Shown here: in pieces, positions 14,065 through 26,727 of the stretch
Layout of the letters: each line of letters starts with the position of its first letter
Numbering within the stretch: position 1 is the stretch's first letter
Assembly (NCBI GenBank): GCA_013398295.1
Contig: VZSF01006774.1
Location: 1 to 64,000 of the forward strand
Reading direction: 5' to 3'
Source: Chionis minor
Lineage: Eukaryota > Chordata > Aves > Charadriiformes > Chionididae
Length of the DNA stretch: 64,000 nucleotides
The notes under the pieces: model-generated
Told to the model about the DNA's origin: nothing
The model's database searches: none
What the model saw: only the letters and a program-made list of their open reading frames with translations
Program-made: the position numbers and the translations under genes

Positions 14065-14069
14065 AGGAT
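14065..14069. repeat. Target-site duplication, right copy (AGGAT)
   Basis: Matches 12,972-12,976 exactly and directly abuts the CA end of the solo LTR. Confidence 0.85.
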
Positions 14070-17024
14070 GGAAATATAAAATAAGAAGAAAGATTAAACG
14101 GCTATTAAATGACAACATCTATGGTTTCCAACAAAGAGATTTGGCAATATATATACTGAAGCCTGAACATTATTTCTGCACAATTTCCATAGAAGACACA
14201 GCTCTGCAGTGGTTTGTGTTTCTGTAACCACTTGGGAAAAGTGTCCTTTCAGTGCGTAACATCCTGGGCTTTTTGCAAGAATCTGGTGAAGTACAATATA
14301 AAGATATAGCAGAGCATGTTTAGTTGCTGCCACAGCATCACAGGAAGACAACATGAGTTTTGTCTCAAAACAAACCTGAACGAGGTACTTGTAAATCTTT
14401 GTTAAGTTTATAGTAGCAGCTTCTTGCCCTTTTTCTCCTTTTTTCTGTATTTGTGAAGGTGCAGTTTGGTTTCGAGTTGAATTGTTAAAACAGAGAAATG
14501 CTGTTGGATAGTGAGTACAAGATAAAGGAGCACTAGAAAATGCAGTAAAAGGGATCATGCTCTGTCTCTGAGGGCTAAGCTGAGAAAAAGCCACAGGTCT
14601 GGATAAACCAAGTGATTTGTACCTGTGAGGAGGCACATCTCTGCCTGCGAATGCATGGTGAGCAACTGCCTTCTTAGGCTTTAAACACCTTAAAGAGTGG
14701 CAGACCCTGTGTCAGGCAGTATTGTAAACTGAAAGAAAAATATTGCTTCCGTGTTTTCTCCAGAGATATAGGACTCATAAAGAGCAAAGTAGCAACGCTC
14801 TCTGTTACTGGTGAGGTTACTATGGATTTCCATAAGAGCAAAAAATTTGTCTCTTATACTTGGAAAAGCCTGCAGGAAAACAACTGCCGGAACAACTGAC
14901 AGAAGCAGGAGACAGTGCCACCTGCAGAATTTGAGCTAGCTGCCAGTTGCTTTCCTGAAAGACCAGTATCAGGGGAGGAGAGTCTGTAAACCTGCCAGCT
15001 CGGAGTGGATCGGTTCCTAAGTAAACGGATATATAGACAAAACTGCCAAGGAGAATGGGGTTTCCCAAACTATATTTCTTCCAAGAATAACCTCCTGAAA
15101 TGACAAGGTGCCTATTTAGATTTAAAATATTACATTCTGTTGTATTTAAAGGGGACCTGGGTCAAATGCTGCAGGGAATGAAAGCATTTGCCGTATCTAA
15201 TAACTGAGGCACATGCTAATGAATGAGAGAAAGTCTTAAAAAAAACCCCCAAAAAACAAAAACCCCAAAAAACATAGAGGTGTAGAGAGTTGGAAAGACT
15301 CTAACAACAACAAGCATCCTTTTTTTTTTTGTTTCCCCCTCTCCGGCCTTTTTTTTCCCTGCAGCATTAATTGAAGCAGTTCACTCTGGCCAGTGGGCTA
15401 CCCCAAACTGTGTGTCACCGAGTCACAGCGCCCACCATCTGCACACTCTTTACCCATGACGGATGCTGCCTTTCTTCCTCCCCTATTGAAGAGCATTCAG
15501 CTAACATGCATCGCTTTGCACTTACCCCTGGCTAAACCTTTAAACATAGAGTTACTGCAACTGAGTGGATGTGGTCTAGTGAACTGACCACAGTTCACTA
15601 GACTACAACCACTAGTTGCTGAGCAGATGTGGCAACTTGCTACCGTACCCTAAATTACTCACATGTTTCCCAGTTTAAACGCATGTCTTTGCTATTCACA
15701 AAAGCACCCTCTGAAATGCCTATATATCGCAACACAGAAATGATAAAGCAATCAAAAAGGTAAAATTTTGAGGCAGAAGTAGGTTATGCTCCATTAGCGG
15801 CCAAGGATTACATGGATGGTTATTGATCGTTGTGGTTGACTGGTGCGATGGTTGTTACAGACCACCAAAAGAACTGGTTATTGCAGGTGCTCTGTTTAAA
15901 TTGACCCATTTGTAAGAAAACATACAATGGGGAGTGTTGTACTGATATGACCTATTACTGGAGGAAATACCATGCTGGAAATAGGCCAAGTCTCTGCTAA
16001 GTGTTAGTAGTTTCAGAATATGGGAAGTGTACTGGCTGAGAGTATTGCCAATTTTCCTTAAACCCTTATGTCTGTCTTTTTTCTGTAAGTGCTCTCTCTG
16101 AGTTGCACGTAAACCTCATTAAAATTGCATAATGTATGTGCTAAAGACATAGCAAGAAGTTATTTTGTGGGGCCGAAGATGATAACAAAAGGAAGTGAAA
16201 AATGTTCCTTCGAAAAAAAAATTGGGTATTGATTTCATTACTACATGATGAGTGCCGCTTGCTGGGAATTCTCAGATCTGTAAAACTACATTGAGCTGCA
16301 ATTTTTCATGCTGAGGTTTAAGAATTAATATTGGTGCCAAGGAAGGACCTACGTTTTTAAGAAAACGTGCTATCCGTTTAAATTGTAGAAAGTGTTTGTT
16401 TCCTGCTTGCCTGTTTCCTGCAAGTTAAAGTTCTCCAAGGAAGTATGTGATCAGGATGTTGTTTCTACTTTCATTTCAAGTTCAGGTTTCTTGCAACAAG
16501 ACGCCTTCAACTCGCTTTGTAAAAGCAGATTTTTATTTCGTGATGTTAGAAGACTTTGTTCTAGATTCTCCAGGAGGAATCTTTCTGATGTTGCCCGTTC
16601 AGAAAGAATATAACCCTTGATCTGGATTTTCTTAACTTCACCATGTATTACAAAACCCCAGCAATCATCTGAACTCTTTTCCTTTTAATGTCAGTTCAGG
16701 TGGAGCAGGCAGATGGCAGGACGGTACCTGGACTGAGCAGAGACTGAATTAGCTGCGCTCAGAGCCCTGGGGACTGCCGAGGACTGTGTTAGCAGAACGC
16801 CTGTCTCGGCTTCTGAGAAGCTGTGTTAATTTGAGCTCTGGCCGATGCCCTATGACCAACCCGTCGCTTCAGGTTCAAAGCAACTGCCATGCGCGAGGAT
16901 TTATGCTTGTGGATCGGACCTGAACGAAACACGTGGCTGAGAGCGGAGAATGCATCCCCAAAGAGAAAATGGTTGGAATGACTCTACAGCTTTGCTCCTG
17001 CTTCTTTCAGGGCAGGAATTGTCA
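14070..17024. other. Intergenic with a strong hairpin
   Basis: No gene is recognised. The notable structure is the long inverted repeat at about 15,556-15,620. An A/C-rich stretch (about 15,238-15,275) looks like simple sequence. A slightly CpG-richer patch at 16,720-16,970 has no recognisable function. Confidence 0.5.
15565..15612. repeat. Near-perfect inverted repeat (hairpin)
   Basis: The left arm 15,565-15,586 and right arm 15,591-15,612 are reverse complements at 20 of 22 positions, with a 4-base loop (ACCA). The inner 13 pairs are perfect (GTCTAGTGAACTG against CAGTTCACTAGAC). Pairing continues imperfectly outward to about 15,556 and 15,620. It could extrude as a cruciform or, if transcribed, fold as a stem-loop. 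I do not recognise it as a known miRNA or transposon end. Confidence 0.85.
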
Positions 17025-17823
17025 TCACAGAATCACAGACTGGTTTAGGTTGGAAGGGAACTTAAAGATCATCCAGTCCCACCCCCCTGCCCCGGGCAGG
17101 GACACCTCCCACCAGACCAGGTTGCTCCAAGCCCCATCCAACCTGGCCTTGAACCTCCAGGGATGGGGCAGCCACAGCTTCTCTGGGCAACCTGGGACAG
17201 GGTCTCACCACCCTCAGTGTAGAGAATTTTTCTGTTTATATCTAATCTAAGTCTAATCTCTTTCAGTTTAAAACCATTACTCCTTATCTTGTCACTCCAA
17301 TCGCTGATCAGGAGTCCCTCCCCATTTTTCCTGTAGGTCCCTTTATGGACTGGAAGGGGTTCTATGGTCTCCCCGGAGCCTTCTCTTCTCCAGGCTGAAC
17401 AATCCCAACTCTCCCAGCCTGTCCTCCCAGCAGAGGGGCTCCAGCCCCCTGATCATCTCCGTGGCCTCCTCTGGCTCTGCTCCAACAGCTCCGTGTCCTT
17501 CTGCTGTTGGGACCCCCAGAGCTGGACCCAGTATTCCAGGTGGGGTCTCCCCGAGCGGAGCAGAGGGGCAGAATCCCCTCCCTGGCCCTGCTGCCCACAC
17601 TGTGGGGATGCAGCCCAGGGCGTGGGGGGGTTCTGGGCTGCCAGCGCACGGTGCCGGCTCTTGTGGATCTTCTCATCCACCAACACCTCTGAGTCCCTCT
17701 CCTCAGGGCTGCTCTCCAGCCATTCCCTGCCCAGCCTGTATTTGTGCTTGGGATTGCCCCGACCCATGTGCAGGACCTTGCACTGGTCCTTGTTGAACTT
17801 TATGAGGCTGGCACAGGCGAATA
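17025..17823 (-). mobile_element. CR1 LINE 3' fragment (antisense)
   Basis: The + strand opens with 'atcacagaatcacagactgg' and 'ttggaagggaacttaaagat', the reverse complement of a CR1 tail. It then runs through the conserved 3' UTR and the C-terminal end of the reverse-transcriptase ORF. On the - strand one reads pieces such as [16 protein letters not shown] and [17 protein letters not shown], standard CR1 ORF2 C-terminal text. About 800 bases remain, with frameshifts and stops, so it is inactive. Confidence 0.92.
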
Positions 17824-17937
17824 TGTCTTCCTACGTGTTCGCAGAGATCACATTGTGAAAAAGCCATGAACATGACAGAATCAATCTAATTAATTACCCC
17901 GTGGGCCGCTGTGCATGGATGCAGACTTGGGCATTTC

Positions 17938-17985
17938 CAAGGAGCTTGGTGGGCATCTGACCTCCGGCCAGGGTCAACCCACCAC
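17938..17985 (+). mobile_element. LTR 3'-end fragment (ERVL-type)
   Basis: The segment containing 'tggtgggcatctgacctccg' and then 'gccagggtcaacccaccaca' matches the last ~45 bases of the solo LTR at 12,977-14,064 and ends at the same CACCACA terminus. The rest of that LTR is not visible upstream, where a CR1 fragment lies instead. It is probably a decayed remnant. Confidence 0.6.
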
Positions 17986-20900
17986 ATGCTTGTTCATCTC
18001 TGCAAGTGTGGGAGAGTTCCAGACTGTGTTTAAAGGAGAGAGATGTGCAAGGGAAAGGCAAGAGTCAGAGACAAAAGAAATACCCTTCTCAGAAGCTACC
18101 AGTGATCTGATGAGCTAAACATGACTTTTGTATGTATTTATCCTTGTCATTGGTTACTATTCCTTACCATTTACTGTGGTTTGGTTTATTCACTGCTCCG
18201 GCAATAATAGAAGTCATAAATTTGGTCATGGAACAGAGGACTGTCTATTTCTTCTAGAATAAAGGAGTGATAACAATAGACAGTGAACTGAATTTCCCCC
18301 CCTCCTAGCAACAAAATTAAGTAACTTTGGGACAGCAGACTGTTTACAGCAAGAGGCAAGAGACTTGAGTCAATTTGTTGATGAAATCTTTCAGCCAGGG
18401 ATTCTCAGCTCCTCCATACAGAACAGACACCAGGAGCTTCTGTCCCTCTCAGATATCGCTTTCAAAACATCTCCCCGCTGAGCTCTCGCTCTGCTGTGTT
18501 CTCTTCTTATCTTCTGTGTCTGTGCCCTTGAGTTACAGCACAAATCTGTGTTAACCTTGTCCACTCGAACTGTGGCAGCGACGGCTACCAAGCTTAGGAA
18601 ATCATCCGCATTGTCTCCTGAAGGGGGGGTCCAGATTCATCCCGTGTTGGAGGCTCAAAGGGAATGTCTGCAAACAGCAGGGAAGTGTTGAATATTAGGA
18701 TCCCTGAGCTCTCCAGCCTGTGGTTTGGGAGCAATGTGTAATCAAGGGCAGAACAATAGCCACAAAACCACTAGCAGCAAAGCTGTGGAACATATGTTCT
18801 GAAACGCAATGGAAATGAAGGGAAATGGTCCAAGATGCTTTCACGTATCGGGTTCCCAACTCTAGGTAAGCTTTTTGGGGAAAAGAGATATGTGGAAAGG
18901 GATTTTATTCCTTCTCCAGTGCTGCTGTTCACGGGTCAGGGAGCAAATGGCTAAAACAGTAATATAGACTGTCGCGTTAAAAGGGTGTTAGTTTTGTTTC
19001 TGTTTCAGAGCCGAGGGCTCTAAGACATTCCGTGGTTGCCTGTGTCAGACCCTGCTGAAGGCCTTCACTGGGACAGCATTGCAAAGCTGTAAAGATAAAT
19101 GACGTCCTTTTTCAGAGCCCTGCTAAAGGCCTTCGCTGAACCAGTTTAACGTTTGCCTGTTTCAGGGCCCCCAGAAAGGACTTTCACTGAGACAGTTAGC
19201 ACAGTTGAAAAGGTAAAATGATTTATTGAAGCGATGGGTATAACAGATTCAGAATTGCCATTGATAAATGCACTAGCTGCAATAGCGTTAATGTACTACA
19301 ATAATGCCAGCAACATAAATGAATAAATGAACAACTGAGTAAACGATTAAATGAAATGATTAAATGCTATCCTGGGAGTTCTTTCACCAAGAGGTGAAGG
19401 TGCAATGCTTACTAAGAAGGTGTTCCTGTCTTGGTAGAGGAAGAGGAGCCCAGTTCACCGACTGTCTCTTCTAGGCCTCAAGTTTCTTCTTTCTTGGAGA
19501 GATCTCTCCATCATCTGCATGTGTATAGATGTGCAGGTGTGAGGACATAAGTGTGTATATCCAGGTACCCTCCGTATTGCCCCTTATATCCTAACCTTAC
19601 CTGATTCCCTCCCGGGCGTGATGTTTTAGCATGATTTGGGTGGAGAGTTGGGTGCTACACTCATATATGTTGAGCACGTTCTTCTTTTTGCTCATCATCA
19701 TACTTTGGGGTGTCAACTTTAATAGTCATTTCGTGGATAATTAAGCAAAAAGTCTCACTCTGGGCACTGTGGCCTTCAAGATTCTGTGCTGAAGCAGTAT
19801 ATCTGCTTTGATATGTTTATATGCTTTGATCCTGCGACTTTGAGCCAAAACAGGACCAAGACTCCTTCCTTCAGCTATTTTTCACAATGGCTTGTTGACT
19901 CTCCCTGCCCCATGGTTCAAACAGAAGATAAGCAGTCATCAGCATTGTTAACCTCTTAGCTACCAAAAATTTCCATGCAGACACACCTGCTGGAATTCCT
20001 GAAAGCCAGGCTGTGTCCCCTAAGGGTTTTTTTGGGAGAAAAGGTTTCATCACAGACAGACTCTCCACTAAGTCAGAATTTGGGACAGAATTTGCTGCCT
20101 TCACCCCGGGATGCTTCAAACCAACTTCCTGGGCCAATTCCTTTCAGAGCATTGCAAACAAACACCCTCTTTCTGCAAGGCTTCAGTCCAGCCTTGGTTG
20201 GGACTGTTGCACCATAACTTGGGAACTCAGCAAAAATGAAATATGTTCCCAAGGGTGCTTACAGAGTCCGGAGGCTGCAGAGCATGCTGCTTTGGAGCAG
20301 GGCAAACCTCAGAGCCTCTTACCGCAGATTTTAGTAATTAAAATTAAAAAGCTCGATCATTTTGAAGACGTAGATAGGGATGGATAAGTCTTCCTGATGC
20401 TCAAATTCTTATGCTAACACCCAGCTGAAAGCTGACACAAATCTATTGTGTCGAGTGGAAAAAGCAGCAAAATGGGAGTGCTAGTGTGGTGTGCAACAAA
20501 GCGCTTGGGTGTGAGTCAAAGCTTCATAAATCTCCAGGCATGTTTCAGCTGCTTTGTCTGTGCCTTCAGATGATTATAGATCAAGATCAGGGTGTTCAGA
20601 GAAAAAGTATCTTTTTCTCTCCTGAAACCTGGGCTCCTGATTTCTGTTTTCTTTCTCGCTTGGCTCAAAATAAACAAAAATATTCAATACCAAGGCAGAC
20701 GCTTACTTGTTAAGAATTTCATGGCCTTTTTTACCATGAAAGAAACACTTGTGGGAAACCTCAAACTACTCTTTGGGAGTCCGGGGTTTTCCAGACGATT
20801 GCACTGTGAAGATTGTGCTGCTACTGACAGATGCAGGGAAAGGGGTGCCTGCTTCCCTTTTCCACCTAATTGGTTTCATTTCTGGACCTGCATCCTTACG

Positions 20901-23900
20901 TTCAAATCCAGACAGAGCTGGATATTTAGTTTTGTATTTGTAGTTCAAAGACAAAAAGCATTAGATGGGTGGTGAGAAATCCTGCGATATCTAAAACCTT
21001 AGCCCATAGCCACTAAAAAGGTTGCCTACTCCTCTGGTCCGTTTCCCACAGGGAATGGACCTCCTTTTTTTTTCAGTTTGTGGTTGTTTGGGTTTGGGTA
21101 TTTTTGTGGTGGGTTGTTTTTTTTTTTTTGAGTGGTCTCATTTGTGCCTTTCTTAATGATTTTTCTTTGTGACGGGTAATCTGTTTTCTGTTTGGCTTAT
21201 TGCTGTAATACAGAATATTTTCTCAGCAACTGTATTAGGCAGATGTCCCTCATCTGCAGAGAGTGAAGAGAGAAGCGCCAGGCAGAGCCACGCTTACTTG
21301 TAATGTTCCTTGCTGGAAGGGACGTCAGCTTCTGCAGTTAAATGGGGCTCGTTCTGGACATACATACATACTACATAGTATAGGTGAGGGAGAGGGAGCA
21401 TTGATGCTTGCTCGATACGGATTTAGGTTGCCTTCAAACATCAAGCCTTAGTTTCTGCCTTTCTCTTCTGTAAAACCACCAGTCACTGAGGTGACAGCCC
21501 AGAACCTTCTGCTGTGAGAGCACGTAAGGATGAGAGAGGGAGGGAGACATGAGGTTGCCTTTGGCGTTCCCTCCTCCACCGATTGCACCTACAATTCGTG
21601 CTACGGGGATGAGGTGATTACAGCTGTAGGAGTGGCCCACCAGCCAATGGATTGGAGATCCATTACCTCCCAGGTCAAGCCCATTGCACATGTGCTCGCG
21701 TAGCCTGAATACTCCATGCGAGAAAGCTCGACTACTCCCCAGGTGTGTTTGGTGCTGAAATTCGGTTCTGCCAGATGTGCACTTAGCAAAAGCGAATGCA
21801 ACCATGGTTGTCCTTATGGAGAGCGTGCTGGGAAATCTTTCTTTGCTTTCAGGCAAAAGTATCGGCTCATGTATTAATCCCCAGAGTTTTAGCTCCTGTA
21901 GACTTTTATCTCTCTGGTGATAACAGGCAAGGAAACCGCTGCCAGTTCCCAAAGACTAGCATATTGTTAAAGCACTAGGTTTAGCAACTTGGCTATGTCT
22001 GGATCAAATCAAGTGTTACTTCTCTTATGCCAGATTTTAACCATAGCTATGCCCTGCATGCTCAGGCTGTAAACAATCTTCTTTGTGCGTTTCTTTTCAT
22101 GCTGCTTCTAAGAAACACAAGCAGCGTTCTGGGACCAACACATTTTTTAATTTTTTGAGTATCTTGAAGACAGGTTGGCCTGAAATTAGGGCTCATAAGG
22201 CAATTCCATGCAGCTAACAATCTAAAAATATTATTGTTGGTAAAGAAAGCCACGTCTGATCTTCATCTGAGACACATTTATCCTGTTTCACTGCATAGCT
22301 GAATCATCTGGCTGTTCTACAAAGCTATTTTTCACATTTTCAGCACCTTCTCCCCCTCAGATCCATCTGAATTCTTGCATAACTCAAAAAACAATTGCTT
22401 CCTTTTTTTTTTTTTTTTGTTTAAACAACTGCCCATTGGTCAGAGTTCGTTCTAAAGGAAGGCCGACCACATAGGTGTATCTGTTACACGGAGTGTACAC
22501 CACCGGCCGGTCCTGCAGTGATAAGCACAACCTACACATGTGCTTAGGAACGGGTTCTCTCCCAGCACATTCGTAACTCCTGCAGACAGAAGAGGCGTTA
22601 GAGAAAAAGCACAGAAGCAAAGGCCTGAGTTACCAACAATGTTCAAGTGTCTGGAATTAATGGGAATTGGGCACTTAATACCTTCTCATAGCCTGGGGCA
22701 AAATGAAACATCAGCAGTCCCAAGATCCTTCAAAACTTGCTTCAGCCCTGCCCAAGTTTCCACCAGTGAACTTTCCCATGCCACCCAGATTTCTGCCGCA
22801 GGTACATACACAACCACAGAGGGTCTTGGCACTTGCTGAGCCAGAGGGACTGAGAGAGATGGATGGTGGTAAAAGCATTTTCCCTGGAGATCTGAGAACA
22901 ACCTCGTCTGCTTGGATGGTTTCAGCGTTTTATGCAATCTAGAGTAGCTCCAAAGGAAGCCACAGAATACCCTGCTGCCCACTTTGCCCCATTACTAAGG
23001 TGTGCACTGAAGAAATGGGTGATGAAAGTTCAACTCTGTGCTCTGGAGGAAGAAACAAAATGGAGACCATTGGCTTTCCCACTGCCTGAGTAGCCTGGCT
23101 CTGTGTTTGTGGTGGACAGAGCTGCTGCCTTCTGGTCATATCATGTTGGCTGGGTTGCAAGGCTCCTGCTCTGCTTGTGCACTGTGTGGGGAGACTGGAC
23201 ATCTAACTGGGGGCTGAGGGTCCCACCAGGTCCAGCCTGAGGCCATTTTTTTTGTATTGTACAGAGAGGCAAGGCCAAGTTGAGATACAAAACCCTGAAA
23301 GCAATGTGCTGCTTCCTCTTCTGCAAGGCCTTTCAAAGTGGCCTCAATGCCATCAACACCTCAGAGCCCAAGTGTTTCCTTCTGGCTCCATGTTTCTAAA
23401 GGCCAACAAGCAATGTGAGGAAGGATTTAGGCCCAGGAACTGGCACAACAGTTGTGCAGCCCCATCAGAAAGAACTGATATAATCTTTCCTTGCTTTCCA
23501 CGGGCACCAACAGCCTCGTAGTGGCAGCATTATTTGCTCCCAGGACCAGTTAAGTCATTGTGTGAAGCAAAAGGTCTATATTACTGCCTACTTGAGATAG
23601 TATGATGCTATCTGCATTCATGCAGGGAGACTTAAAAGTCTTTTTTTGATTCTCCATGACAGTGACTGACAAAGCACTGCAGTCTATCAAAATGTGTGAC
23701 TAATGAAGCTGTTCCCCGAGTTACCCAAACCAGCTCCTTTGTAATTTGTTGAATGGCTCTGATCCTCACTGAGAATTTGCTGTCATCAGTAAGCTTAAGG
23801 CATTTGCTTTTAAATGAATGCCTGTCAGCCTTCCAGATATACTGATCTTTATTGATTGAATAGTCTTTCTCAGTTTGTGAAGGAAGGGTATTTCCAGCTT

Positions 23901-23904
23901 GTTT
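17986..23904. other. Intergenic, no gene recognised
   Basis: No coding exon is recognised. A three-unit degenerate repeat occurs at about 19,040-19,195. The stretch 19,200-19,960 has a uniform, LTR-like texture, with a TTTATT (reverse AATAAA) at its left end, but no termini or duplications that I can define. G/T-rich simple sequence lies at 21,060-21,130. Confidence 0.45.
19040..19195 (+). repeat. Three-unit degenerate tandem repeat
   Basis: Three related units follow each other: CCTGCTGAAGGCCTTCACTG, CCTGCTAAAGGCCTTCGCTG and, more diverged, CCCAGAAAGGACTTTCACTG. Each is followed by GAACCAG or GNGACAG-like bases and preceded by a TTTCAG- or GTCAG-type spacer. Unit spacing is about 55-70 bases. 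Function and family are unknown. Confidence 0.6.
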
Positions 23905-24735
23905 CGGAGATGGCTCTGCGGAGGGATCTGGACAGGCTGGATTTATGGGCCAAGGCCAATGGTATGAAGTTCAACATGACCAAGGGCCAGGTCCTGCACT
24001 TGGGTCACAACAATCCCAGGCAGCACTACAGGACTGGGGAAGAGTAGCTGGAAAGCTGCCTGGTGGAAAAAGACCTCGGGGTGTTGGTTAACAGCTGGCT
24101 GAACATGAGCCAGCAGTGTGCCCAGGTGGCCAAAAAGGCCACCAGCATCCTGGCTTTTATCAGACATAGTGTGGCCAGCAGGACTGGGGCAGTGATTGTC
24201 CCTCTGGACTCGGCACTGGTGAGGCTCCACCTCGAATCCTGTGTTCAGTTTTGGGCCCCTCACTCCAAGACAGACATTGAGGGCTGGATTCTGTCCAGAG
24301 TAGGGCAACGGAGCTGGTGAGGGGTCTGGAGCACAAGCCCTGTGAGGAGCGGCTGAGGAAACTGGACTTGTTCAGGCTGAAGAGGAGGCTGAGGGGAGAC
24401 CTTCTCGCTCCCTGCAACTCCCTGAAAGGAGGGTGTAGCCAGGGGGGGTCGGTCTCTTCTCCCAGGTAACAGTCAATAGGACAAGAGGAAATGGTCTCAA
24501 GTTGTGCCAGGGGAGGTTTAGATTGGATATTAGGAAAAATGTCTTCATGGAAAGGGTTGTCAGGCACTGGAAGAGGCTGCCCAGGGCAGTGGTGGAGTCG
24601 TCATCCCTGAAGGTATTTTAAAGACAGGGAGATGTGGTGCTGAGGGACATGGGTTAGTGGTGGACTTGGCAGTGGACTGGACTTGATGATCTTAAAGGTT
24701 CCTTCCAATCTAGGTGATTCTGTGATTCTACATTA
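23905..24735 (+). mobile_element. CR1 LINE 3' half (sense)
   Basis: A CR1 copy reads on the + strand from within the ORF2 C-terminal region ([20 protein letters not shown], then [20 protein letters not shown]) through the 3' UTR to the tail 'ctaggtgattctgtgattct'. Stops and frameshifts interrupt the frame. It is closely related in text to the copy in EIF2S2 intron 7 (about 45,190-45,870), so the two may belong to one subfamily. Confidence 0.92.
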
Positions 24736-25261
24736 GCATTTGAAAGTAAGATCAAGGAACCAAGTATTACTTTGGACTTTTTGGTTCTTCAATAATTCAG
24801 TGAATCAAATCATATCTTTACTGCCAGATTGATGGAACTTAACTCCAATTTAAGGCCAGCAACTGAACTTCAGGATGTTGGAGGCAACAACAACTTTATA
24901 ACTTTTCTCTAAGCAATGTCACAATATGCCTAGAATCTCACTTTTTTGGTTGTTTTGTTTGGTTTTTTTTCCCCACTGTGTACTAAGAATCAGAAAACTA
25001 TGAAAAACACCGTGCCTCTGTTTTTCAAACATGACTATACAGAAATCCCATTTAGGAATGTGGATGAGTTGCGCAGCTTAACTTAATCCAGCTGACCGCT
25101 GCAGTGTTTGAAAACCTTTCCTAGCTTGTACAATAATGTGCTAATTAAAAAAAGACTGAACAGCACTTTTACTAATCCCTTGTCTACCACAGCCTACTGC
25201 ATGCTTCTGTCTGTACAGCTTATGCTGATATTAGTTATTTTGTCTGCCTGGTACGTTTATC

Positions 25262-26294
25262 ATAGAATAGTGTGGATTGGAAGGGACCTTAAAGATCATC
25301 TAGTTCCAACCTCCCTGCCATGTGCAGGGACACTTATACCAGGTTGCTCCAAGCCCCGTCCAACCTGGCCTTGAACACCTCCAGGGATGGGGCAGCCACA
25401 GCTTCTCTGGGCAACCTGGGACAGGGTCTCACCACCCTCATAGTACAGAACTTCTTCCTTATATCTAACCTAAGTCTAACCTCTTTTAGTTTAAAGCCAT
25501 CACCCCTTGTCCTGTCACATCAGGCCCTCCCCAGCTTTCCTGTAGGCCCCCTATGGAAGGGGGGGGGGTACTGGAAGGCTACTATAAGGTCTCCCTGGAG
25601 CCTTCTCTTCTCCAGGCTGAACATCCCCTCAGCCTGTCCTCACAGCAGAGGGGCTCCAGCCCTCTTACCATCTTTGTGGCCTCTTCTAGACCTCCTGTAA
25701 CAGGTCCATGTCTTTACGATGTGGGGGTTCCCAGAGCTGGATGCAGCACTGCAGGTGGTGGTATCTCCAGAGCAGATTAGAGAGCCAGAATCCCCTCCCT
25801 CACCCTGCTGGCCATGCTGCTTTTGATGCAGCCCAGGATATGAGTGCACATTGTTGGGTCATGTTGAGCTTCTCATCTACCAACACCCCCAAGTCCCTTT
25901 CATCACGGCTGCTCTCCAGCCATTCTCTGCCCAGCCTGTATTTGTGCTTGGGATTCCCACAGCCCATAAGCAGGATCTTGCACCTGGTCTTGTTGCACTT
26001 CATGAGGTTGGCACGAACTCATCTCTCAATCCTGGTAAGATCCCTCTGGATGGCATCCTCCAGCGTGTTGACTGCACCACACAGCTTGGTGTCATTGGCA
26101 AACTTGCTGAGGGTGTACTCCACCCCACTGTTCATGTCACCACCAGAGATGTTAAAAAGCACCAGTCCCAGTACCGACCCCTGAGGAATGTCACTTGTCA
26201 CTGGTTGCCACTTGGACCTTGACCCATTGACCACAACTCTTGGATTGTGGCCATCCAGCCAATTCCTTATCCACTGAGCGGTCCATCCGTCAAA
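25262..26294 (-). mobile_element. CR1 LINE, 3' part of an interrupted copy
   Basis: Read on the - strand this holds the second half of the reverse transcriptase and the 3' end. It starts at [15 protein letters not shown], passes PQGSVLG, and reaches the catalytic motif, which reads FAND instead of the usual FADD (26,091-26,102). It then continues to [16 protein letters not shown] and the CR1 tail at 25,262. It forms one element with 26,728-28,525. The two parts are separated by a younger CR1. The catalytic change and stops show it is dead. Confidence 0.88.
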
Positions 26295-26727
26295 TCATAG
26301 AATCTTAGGGGTTGGAAGGGACCTCTGGAGATCATCTGGTCCAACTCCCCTGCCAGAGCAGCTCCACCTACAGAAGGTTGCACAGGATGGCATCCAGGCG
26401 AGTTGGGAATGTCTCCAGAGAAGGAGACTCCACCACCTCTCTGGACAGCCTGTGCCAGTGCTCTGCCACCCTCAAAGGAAAGAAGTTCCTCCTCATGTTT
26501 AGACGGAACTTCCGATGTTCAAGTTTGTGCCTGTTCCCTCTTGTCCCATCACTGGGCACCACTGAAAAAAGCCTGGCCCCCTCCTCCTGGTCCCCTTCCT
26601 TTAAGTATTTATAAGCACTGATGAGAATCCCCCCTCAGCCTTCTCTTCTCCAGACTAAAAAGACCCAACTCCCTCAGACTTTCCTCATAAGAAAGATGTT
26701 CCAGCCCCCTCATCATCTCTCCATGTC
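26295..26727 (-). mobile_element. Younger CR1 inserted into an older CR1
   Basis: A second CR1 3' tail begins here on the - strand: the + strand shows 'aatcatagaatcttagg', 'ggttggaagggacctctgga' and 'gatcatctggtccaactccc'. The fragment runs back to the ORF2 C-terminal text ([21 protein letters not shown]). The flanking sequence on both sides is CR1 reverse transcriptase in nearly continuous order, so this copy sits inside it. Confidence 0.82.
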
